Positions 1-6,611 of a DNA stretch of 10,800 nucleotides are shown one piece after another. Position 1 is the stretch's first letter; each line of letters starts with the position of its first letter. The stretch spans positions 1 through 10,800 of the forward strand of contig JALLPB010001195.1 of the NCBI GenBank assembly GCA_036939975.1, given 5' to 3'. Source of the stretch: Cyclostephanos tholiformis (lineage: Eukaryota > Bacillariophyta > Thalassiosirophyceae > Thalassiosirales > Thalassiosiraceae). A model generated the notes under the pieces. The model was not told the DNA's origin. It saw nothing but the letters and a program-made list of their open reading frames with translations, and searched no databases. Made by a program: the position numbers and the translations under genes.

Positions 1-1441
1 ACATGTGCCGGGGAGTGTTAGCATTCATAAACTACGTACCGTACCTCTATGGTACGAGGAGCCTTTTGCTCTAATGGTAAATCCCACACATCATGAAATT
101 GAGAGAGGGTTTGTGATGGTGGTGAAGTGAGCCGGCATCTCCATGGTTCACCGGTGCGGGCTCATAACCTGATGGTGGTGAAGTGAGCTTAAATATCTTT
201 AGGTTACTACTAGCGGATCAAGGACAGATGGAGAAACAGTTTGGGCCAAGGCCTTAAGTGGCTGATAATCAAGTAAAAAAGCAACAATCAATTAGAAGAT
301 GGTGTCGATGGTGGAGGGAGTATTATAGAAGAGATGATTCTGGGGCGGAACATGGGGTGGGCATTTTCGCATCGTTTTGGGGCATCGAAGTATGGGAGAA
401 AAAATGAAAAAAATAAAATCCGTCGGGGTATTAGACGGCCGCCAGATGATGAAGAACACATGACAAACAACAAAAAAATCACAGGCAAGATGGAGAGGGG
501 ATGGGGCAGGATGAGCGACAGGGAGGGGATGCAAGGGGGGAGCAAATGAAATGGTTTTTGGGCGATTGAGTGCCTATGATGATAAATAACAAAATAAATC
601 AAATGGGGCTACTAATTAATTTTTTCTTAGCCAATTTACACAATAGAATGAATTCCTTCAATGGGATTCTTGACCAACCAATCGCGAAGAGATTCCCTCG
701 AGGGGGTGGCTGTATGTACAATAGCCATGCCATTGAACCCCAGCGATCGGCTCCACCATAGTTGTTCTTTTTTGGTTTTAAGAGCTAGGGTTCATTAAAC
801 TTGTACTATTCCTACATCTTTAATGTGCAAGAGGTACTTCCAAGGATTCTACCTCCATGTGTTTTTTGAGTGATTTTCTTCAATGTTAGGCTGTGATTTT
901 GTTAGACCGATATGGTTTTCCGAAGAACAGTTGGGAACATTTTTTTGGATGGAGTCTTTTGCATACTGGTGGCTGGCAACGTGTTTTTGTTGTGGCATCG
1001 TCTTAGCAAATGCGCAAACACACAAATATCTTTTCCCGCCTGATTGTTGTGTCACCTGAGTTGCATATAATGCCGGTCTCTCAATTATTCCTTATTGATG
1101 CTTCTGCTGACATTGGCAGTGTTGGCACGCCTCCTCCCCCCCTACTGCCAAGAAAGGATCGAAGCTCTCGCTGAGATATCAGCACACTTACAAGGAACAG
1201 CATTGCCAGTGCTGCCAGATGGATGAGGCAGTTGCTGCATCGGCGGCTGCTGGGGATTGCTCGGAGCATGAGAGGGCATGGCAGGAGGTTTTAGCCTCAT
1301 ATGCTTGGCATCAGTCCAAGACCCCCCCCCCACCCCTCCATGAATTGCCTCTCCGTGCCTCCAAGACTGCCACTCTTGCATATATTGTGGCATAGTCACA
1401 ATGCCCACCTCTTGAAGATCACCCTGGATTTGTTCCCCTCA
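1..1441. other. AT-rich flank without a convincing gene
   Basis: I find no reading frame here that looks like a conserved protein on either strand; open stretches are short and of low complexity. Visible structure: a 19-bp direct repeat (114-132 and 170-188), a small hairpin CGTACC/GGTACG at 40-56, a purine-rich stretch around 485-549, and C homopolymers near 1136-1142 and 1322-1331. Toward the end, a pyrimidine-rich tract ending CCCCTCAG (about 1433-1440) looks like a splice acceptor for the Ser-rich exon that follows. The region may hold promoter or 5' exons of the downstream remnant, but I cannot show it. Confidence 0.5.
114..188 (+). repeat. 19-bp direct repeat, 56-bp period
   Basis: The 19-mer TGATGGTGGTGAAGTGAGC occurs at 114-132 and again at 170-188, identical in both copies. 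The 37 bp between them include CACCGGTG, a perfect 8-bp palindrome. Two exact 19-mers this close are not expected by chance and suggest a short tandem duplication or the edge of a minisatellite. No function is evident. Confidence 0.8.
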
Positions 1442-2085
1442 GGATGCTTCTGCTGGTGGTGCAGCTTCCAGCACTGTCGCAGCGGCTAACCGCAGGGAGG
1501 ATTTATTGGGTTCCTTGAGGAGTACTAAAAGTAGCAGCTCTGACACTGACCTTTTCTTTGCTTCTGGGGCTAGTCCGCATGGTGAGAAGATGCCCAGTGG
1601 AAGCGGGGATGAAGTACCATCTGATTTCAATGAACCCACTGACAAAGAAGTTGGTAAGTGGTCATTTCACTAGCGCCTTGTCCATTATGGACAGCGAGAT
1701 GATTACCCACTCGGTTTGCAAGGCCGTTGAGCTTGTGATTTTGGTTGAGGGGGGGACATATGTTCGCAACCTCAATCCGATGAAGAAGCCGCTGATGGGC
1801 GAGCTATTGCTGAGCAAGTATCAGGGATTGATCAAGGATATTGAGGACAAGCATTTTTCCTCTGATGTGGTTTGTGACGACATGTTGAAGGGTTACAAGG
1901 GGGCGAAGAAGGCCCTCATGGGTGGCAATCTGTGGTGAAAGCTTAAGAAGAAGATGACGCAGATTAAGACTTTTGTGTCGAGGTTCCCGGGAGGGAATTC
2001 TCCTTCTCTGCTGCCAAGTGGCACGGCCCAATTAGGCCAGATGAAGAAGCCGTACATCATGAAGTTGTGGAAGGAGGTGAATCTG

Positions 2086-2156
2086 GTAAAGATTTTTTAT
2101 TGTTGTGTTCTTTTTTATCTGTATTATTCACTCACCACTTTTTTGGTGCTTATTAG
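2086..2156 (+). other. Candidate GT-AG intron, 71 nt
   Basis: The donor is CTG|GTAAAG at 2086. The acceptor is TTATTAG at 2156, preceded by a T-rich stretch (ATTTTTTATTGTTGTG and following). The intron is in phase 0: the upstream frame ends KLWKEVNL and the downstream frame resumes NQPDANYTDP. It is far richer in T than its neighbours. No transcript evidence is available, so this rests on splice-site shape and frame continuity. Confidence 0.5.
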
Positions 2157-2232
2157 AATCAGCCAGATGCCAACTACACTGATCCCAATTCTGTGTGGGA
2201 AGCAATCCCACATGACTGGTGACTCTCTAGCG

Positions 2233-2260
2233 AGACATGCAAGTATATGCTTGCATGTCT
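2233..2260. repeat. 11-bp perfect inverted repeat with 6-nt loop
   Basis: The arms AGACATGCAAG (2233-2243) and CTTGCATGTCT (2250-2260) are exact reverse complements around the loop TATATG. It would form a strong hairpin in DNA or RNA, or bind a dimeric protein. It lies inside the last exon of the preceding remnant, in the stretch reading ETCKYMLACLA, so it may simply be a by-product of coding sequence. Confidence 0.75.
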
Positions 2261-2405
2261 TGCGCACAAGAACAACAAGGACATATTGTGCAAGCCAATA
2301 AAGCTAACACCCAGTCGCACCAGGAAAGATGCCCGCAAGGAGAAGGAGCGTGCTGTTGCCAAGGAGCCTGCAAAAGCAAAGTCCGACCGTCCAATTACTG
2401 ATTGA

Positions 2406-2712
2406 GAGCACTTTGGTGATATCCTTAGCTGGAAATGTTGGTGACATGTCAATTTGTTGCCAATTTGGACCCGACATGGGTGTTGGGGCCAGCACACAAT
2501 AGCAAAATAGCTGAACTGACACAAAATTTGTGTGTTGGTTACCCCTACATATGTACATGTATTTATGTACCTAAATACAAAAATTCTGATGCCATCTGCC
2601 TATGGTAGTACCAGAGTATCTTCAACCCACGCACATGAAAGTGAGTGGATGCTAAATGTGAGCTTCTCCTCAGTAAATAAATTGATCTCGCAGCTGCATA
2701 ATCCCCCCCACC
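2406..2712. other. Spacer without visible gene
   Basis: About 300 bp lie between the two decayed coding remnants. No frame here looks like protein and I see no strong repeat or RNA gene. It may contain the 3' end of the first remnant or an intron of the second. Confidence 0.4.
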
Positions 2713-3739
2713 ATGAGTTCCTTGTTGCCCCGCACCACTTGTGCAGCAGCTAGGTCAGGATGCTCTCAAGCATCATCTTTCTTTTGTTTCCCTTGCTCAG
2801 CACAGGCAACGTCACGCGTGATGAGCATGGTGGCAACAAGCAACAACAAATCAACCAACAAATCAGTGACACCAGCTTCCAGCAGCAATGGAAATTCAAT
2901 GATCTTGACACTCACTGCAGGTACGGCCGCACGGAGAATCAATAGTGGTGAGGCTGAGAACAACGGTGATGATGTAGATTTTGTTTAGGCGGGAAGGGGA
3001 GGTGGCTTTGATGACGACCTTGTTGAAGAGGAAGAGAGTGGACGAGAAGAGCACAACAAGCCAGTCAATGAGGAGTGACCGCCCCTCCATAGTATCTTTG
3101 ACTGCACATATATTTTGGTTTGGGTGGGGAACGATGGTAAGGAAGTCTGGGAATGAAGGTGGTGCAGTAAAATTTTTGCCCCCAAACAAGCCTCGCACAC
3201 TATCCGCCATGTCCTTAAGATTCAAAAGAATGATATTGCAGTTTGCAAGATGGCGAATCCAGAGATCTCTCACAAAAGATATTCAGATTTGTACAACACC
3301 TTAATGGGGCATCAGACAGCAAAGAAGCATTCATCCGAGTCTGCAGAAGAGTCAGTGGAATTTACTGTGGAAGCGCGGCAAACTTGGTGTGGTAAGTGTG
3401 CACCAATCTTTGTCTGTTACACCCGCTTCAAGTGCAAGTCATCTTTCATTTGCAGGGGGGGCAAGCACAAGCAGCACGTCATCATACACATCGATTAAGG
3501 GACAAGCCCAACCAAAATTTGCATGCTCATTTCAGTGGACAATGTCGACAATGAATATGGACATTCGGAAGTCAAATAATGCCATTGTAGAAATGTCAAT
3601 TGCAGATTTCTTTCACTGTGAGAACTCGAAGCGTGCTGCACCAGAGGTGAGGAACAACCAGTGGCCTGGCGGTACTGGAAAAATCTCTTGGTGGGAAAGT
3701 TGGAGTGACTTACCTGGAACTAAGAGAGTTCTCAGGTAG
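2713..3739 (+). pseudogene. Decayed hAT-like transposase N-terminal remnant
   Basis: One frame runs 2713-3391: a Ser/Asn-rich start, then an acidic linker (FDDDLVEEEESG), then a patch with a BED-zinc-finger flavour (RWCSKIF ... HTIRHVLKIQ), then KRYSDLYNTLMGHQTAKK. Stops interrupt it at 2986 (TAG), 3076 (TGA) and 3154 (TGA). A 64-nt intron (3392-3455) joins it in phase 1 to a second exon that reads NAIVEMSIADFFHCEN and ends at a TAG (3737-3739). The IADFFHCEN block resembles the start of the region after the BED finger in hAT-superfamily transposases (DUF659-like: a small aromatic patch, then Pro and Phe). The rest of a hAT transposase is missing, so the remnant is truncated, possibly by the retroelement that starts nearby. 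The family call comes from remembered motif shape and is uncertain; the decay is plainly visible. Confidence 0.42.
3392..3455 (+). other. Candidate GT-AG intron, 64 nt
   Basis: The donor is TGTG|GTAAGTGTG and the acceptor is CATTTGCAG with a pyrimidine tract ahead (TCATCTTTCATTTGCAG). Splicing in phase 1 joins a frame ending EARQTWC to one continuing GGASTSSTSSYT. Both sides read as protein and the donor matches the eukaryotic consensus closely. This is the best single sign that the window is nuclear eukaryotic DNA. Confidence 0.6.
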
Positions 3740-3863
3740 GTCACAGTAGAAACCCTACCAGACCAGCTCCCCCGGTCAGAATTTTCTAGGAAAAAGAGCC
3801 TGCCAGGACATCACTTTTTTGCCCAGAAGCATCCGCGAACCAGCCAATATTAAGTAAAAAAGC

Positions 3864-4727
3864 ATGAGCGCCGCTAGCACGAACAAAGGGAAATTCAACC
3901 CAAGGATTATCGCGAAGGGTTCGATGGAGGCAGGAGGAAAAAAGGGTGCCTACAAACCGACGATGAGGTCAGGATGGGACAACGTGAGCTCCAGCTTGGG
4001 CGGACGCCGTCGTGCCACCCGAGGGACAGGCCCGACCGGTGAGGACTTGGCGGCTCCAAAAGAAGGGGCCGGCGGAATAGTCGAAAAAATGGCTTTCCCG
4101 GAAGAAGTTGCCGTGGGCGACGCCCTCAAACGGAGGTCAAGGCGGAGTCCGGAGGCAAAGCATTGGAGGAGGTGTAAGAAGAAGAGTGCGCGCACTCTCA
4201 CATTAACTTCAGACGAGGAGTCGTCCGGGAAAGGGGCAAGTGACAGCGGTGATGAGGAGGTAATGGACAACGAGTCCAAGGAGGACGACGGCCAGCTCCG
4301 GTTTGGCATGGAGTCCCTCCAGCGGCGCATGGGCATCGAAGGGTCGGCTGCGTGGTTGTTTGCCCAACAACTTACGCGGGAGCCGGAGGGCAGCAGTCTC
4401 GCCAACCAAGACTTCCTACGAGCCCTTGCTGGCATACTCAGCGGTAGCGAAGATCCGGACCCTGATGAGATCATCCTTGGGGCTTGCAAGGCCCGACCGT
4501 ACGTCGTCGTGATGAACGACGACCATTGGTTCACGTTGGTTCACCACATGGCTCGCCTTGATCACAAGTTGCGTCCCAGCAACCCCATTTTAAATCGAAT
4601 TGTGGCATTCGAAGACGACGTTCGCCCGGATGCCACATGTCCCAATGTGTGGGTATTTGAACGAGGATTTGTTTGCCCGTTTGGATCTACCGGAGGTGAA
4701 CATAAAGGAGACCTTGCAGTTTTATAG
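3864..4727 (+). CDS. Gag-like protein, N-terminal part
   Basis: This frame of 287 codons starts at an ATG in the context AAAAAGCATGAGCG, the first ATG of the element. Residues 1-115 are strongly basic with Gly, Lys and Arg. Residues about 115-145 form a Ser/Asp/Glu-rich acidic block (TSDEESSGKGASDSGDEEV), followed by a more structured, Leu-containing segment (LRFGMESLQRRMG onward) that should begin the capsid-like domain. The last plausible residues are near position 4658 (NVWVF); after that the same protein appears to continue in the next frame (NEDLFARLDLP), so the final 23 codons are probably out of frame. Gag of YR retrotransposons is poorly conserved; the call rests on position upstream of pol, the basic N terminus and the downstream CCCH finger. 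It would bind and package element RNA. Confidence 0.6.
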   Translation: MSAASTNKGKFNPRIIAKGSMEAGGKKGAYKPTMRSGWDNVSSSLGGRRRATRGTGPTGEDLAAPKEGAGGIVEKMAFPEEVAVGDALKRRSRRSPEAKHWRRCKKKSARTLTLTSDEESSGKGASDSGDEEVMDNESKEDDGQLRFGMESLQRRMGIEGSAAWLFAQQLTREPEGSSLANQDFLRALAGILSGSEDPDPDEIILGACKARPYVVVMNDDHWFTLVHHMARLDHKLRPSNPILNRIVAFEDDVRPDATCPNVWVFERGFVCPFGSTGGEHKGDLAVL

Positions 4728-6369
4728 TGATGAGGAGAACGGGAATGATGCGTGCAGTTCGTTTGAACTGGACCCCCCAACGGCGTTGGGACTTGGTCAG
4801 AGCCGGGCCACCCGATTGATACCCATCCCCATGGAATGGGCAGCACTTTTTATGGACAACCCGATGTTCGGAGTGGCCGTCCGGCGAATGTTTGACCTAT
4901 TTGATTCGTTGGACACAGGTGATCAGGTCCAACGCATGCCAATTCTTACAATGATAGCCACAGCATGCTGCGGATCGGATAACTTGGTTGAGGCGAAGAG
5001 CGCGCTCGTGTCGGAGTGGACACAGCTCCGTTTTCATAGAGGTACCCGGGTCTGGGCCGAGGAGACATGGCGGACGTACCTCCCCTTGACAGCCGGCTTG
5101 GATGCATCCTTGCAGGGACCTGTGCCCCCAGAGGACAGAGTGAGGCACCTATTTGGAAGCCGACCACGGCGACCAGGGGTGACAATCCCCCGGGCTCCAA
5201 TTCCCTCCACCCCACCCGCCCGAGGGTACGGACATGACCGGGCGTTGGGCGACACCCTAGTTAGGGTAATTGAGGCACAGGCGAAGGCAAGCCTTGCCTT
5301 ACATGAGAGCTTCCGTACACATCTGCGGGAAAATATACAACTCACGGGTGCCGCCGTTGTCACGTCGGGAGGTTCGAAGGACTCGCGCCTAACTGAGTCA
5401 AAACTGAGGATTCTTCGGGCGTGTGGCAGAGAGGATGACGGCCAGCCATTTACCCCTTCAAAATTTTATGTCAAGGTTGAACGGGAGGGTTGCAATAAGG
5501 ACACAGTCGGCCGTATCTTGCGCCGGATGGCGGTGACTGTGCTGGGAAGTGCACATAAGTGCAACATCCATGTCACACCAAAAATTGAGGAGGCCGTAAA
5601 GACCCTCAATTTTTCCTCCAATGATGACAGAACGTTTGTAGGATGCACCAGTGGCATCACACCATTCGCGGTCCCGTGGCGGACGGAGGATGCTGTCAAC
5701 AGTGACATGGAGGAGGAGCGGTATTTTGACGAGGCTACTCTTAAGTCGCCCGCCGACATCAAAAAGCATGCCACGGGGGCCAAGTTCGACCCGCCCAAAT
5801 CCTTGCAGGGGCTGGTCAGGGTCCTGATAAACCATGTCCGATTGTTGGAGGTGCTGTTTGGCTATCGGTGTCCCCACATGGTGTGGGTACAGTGGCTACG
5901 TGATGGGCTTGACGATCACAAACACGTCCTTGAGACACGCATTACGCCGACTCTCATGACCCACCTCCTGTGGCGGGTACACCAGGATTCTCGTCAATTT
6001 TTTAACGGCTGCAAAAAATGGGAGGACAGACACGCCCTCCCTCGGTCAACTCTCCCGTCGGCGGTCCGGGCCCTGGTCGACGAGATTGACATCACAACAA
6101 CTCTCACATGGCCAGTGAAGGAATTTCTTGGACCAGACCCAATAACTTCGGGGGCCCGCCCACGAGAGAGGCGGGACAGGAAAGGCAGTGACTGGGGCCG
6201 CCAACCCACGAAAAACACATCAATTCCTCCCATTTGTGCACCGGCTGTACGGAAGTTGAATCGTCTCTATCCCTCCATGAGTATCATGTTGTTTGCGAAG
6301 AAGAGTGGTGTAAGGTACCAAGACCTCGCGGTAGGGGCGAGGGGGGACTGTACCAACTTTGGCCTGTAG
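4600..6369 (+). CDS. Gag-like protein, main capsid part (frame-shifted continuation)
   Basis: This is a long open frame. Homology-like reading probably begins near 4660, where it takes over from the previous frame with a +1 change (TTT, skipped G, AAC). There is no ATG near the start, which supports it being a continuation rather than a separate gene. It is mostly helical in appearance, with conserved-looking hydrophobic/charged segments (KETLQFYSDEENG; a Trp-rich block near 5860-6000 reading PHMVWVQWLRDGL and THLLWRVHQDS). It ends at a TAG at 6367-6369, immediately after GDCTNFGL, the first half of a zinc finger that continues in another frame. No enzymatic motif is seen. I cannot separate matrix, capsid and nucleocapsid parts. 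Whether the frame change at about 4659 is a mutation or programmed cannot be told from one copy. Confidence 0.6.
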   Translation: MWHSKTTFARMPHVPMCGYLNEDLFARLDLPEVNIKETLQFYSDEENGNDACSSFELDPPTALGLGQSRATRLIPIPMEWAALFMDNPMFGVAVRRMFDLFDSLDTGDQVQRMPILTMIATACCGSDNLVEAKSALVSEWTQLRFHRGTRVWAEETWRTYLPLTAGLDASLQGPVPPEDRVRHLFGSRPRRPGVTIPRAPIPSTPPARGYGHDRALGDTLVRVIEAQAKASLALHESFRTHLRENIQLTGAAVVTSGGSKDSRLTESKLRILRACGREDDGQPFTPSKFYVKVEREGCNKDTVGRILRRMAVTVLGSAHKCNIHVTPKIEEAVKTLNFSSNDDRTFVGCTSGITPFAVPWRTEDAVNSDMEEERYFDEATLKSPADIKKHATGAKFDPPKSLQGLVRVLINHVRLLEVLFGYRCPHMVWVQWLRDGLDDHKHVLETRITPTLMTHLLWRVHQDSRQFFNGCKKWEDRHALPRSTLPSAVRALVDEIDITTTLTWPVKEFLGPDPITSGARPRERRDRKGSDWGRQPTKNTSIPPICAPAVRKLNRLYPSMSIMLFAKKSGVRYQDLAVGARGDCTNFGL

Positions 6370-6542
6370 GCCGGTGCACGGATGAGAACTGCTGGTTCTG
6401 ACATGCAATCGTTACTGTCCCAGATTCTCGACAGTTGGATATCAAAGCAGGGCTGGACCGCGGGTTGGCCGTGTTGGCAGGAAAGCCGGCGAGCTCGACG
6501 GGGGTACCGGGGAGGCAGGTGGCAACAACACTGGCCTTGTGA
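6346..6542 (+). pseudogene. Broken CCCH zinc finger and tail of Gag
   Basis: GDCTNFGL in the Gag frame (to 6366) is followed, one frame over, by GRCTDENCWF, a stop (TGA 6399-6401) and HAIVTVPDSRQLD. Read across the break, the spacing is C-X8-C-X4-C-X3-H, which fits a CCCH zinc finger; in a retroelement this would serve as the nucleocapsid RNA-binding module. Two lesions are implied: loss of about one base near 6366, and a TGA just before the zinc-binding His. The tail then continues in the same frame for some 45 residues to another TGA at 6540-6542. Beyond that, the same frame runs without interruption into the thioredoxin-RT protein. Confidence 0.55.
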
Positions 6543-6611
6543 CTGCATAACCCAGCGACACAGCCGGGCGGCCAAGGTCCGTCACCTCCCCAGAGCCCTC
6601 ACCAACCATCG

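Larger units (their letters stand above)
1442..2405 (+). pseudogene. Decayed spliced coding remnant, family not recognised
   Basis: A Ser/Ala-rich frame (about 1442-1653, ending DFNEPTDKEV) opens just after a CCCCTCAG acceptor-like site and ends at a GGTAAGT donor-like site at 1654. From about 1675 a second frame runs to 2085 and is rich in Lys and Leu (pieces such as RNLNPMKKPLMGELLL and KLKKKMTQIK). It is interrupted by a TGA at 1936-1938, directly after a Trp codon. A 71-nt phase-0 intron (2086-2156) joins this to a last exon (NQPDANYTDPNSVWEAIPHDW), which carries a TGA at 2220-2222 and continues as a basic tail to 2405. I found no acceptor with the right phase after 1654, so the join of the first two pieces is unresolved. 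Consistent protein-like composition across an intron argues for a real former gene. It could belong to a transposon or to the host; I do not recognise it. Confidence 0.42.

Noticed and set aside
3950..4534. Long open frame on the minus strand (also 6839-7531 and 7823-8566)
   Set aside because: These mirror the GC-rich element genes on the plus strand, have no recognisable motifs and show shadow-frame composition (Ser/Arg/Pro-rich).
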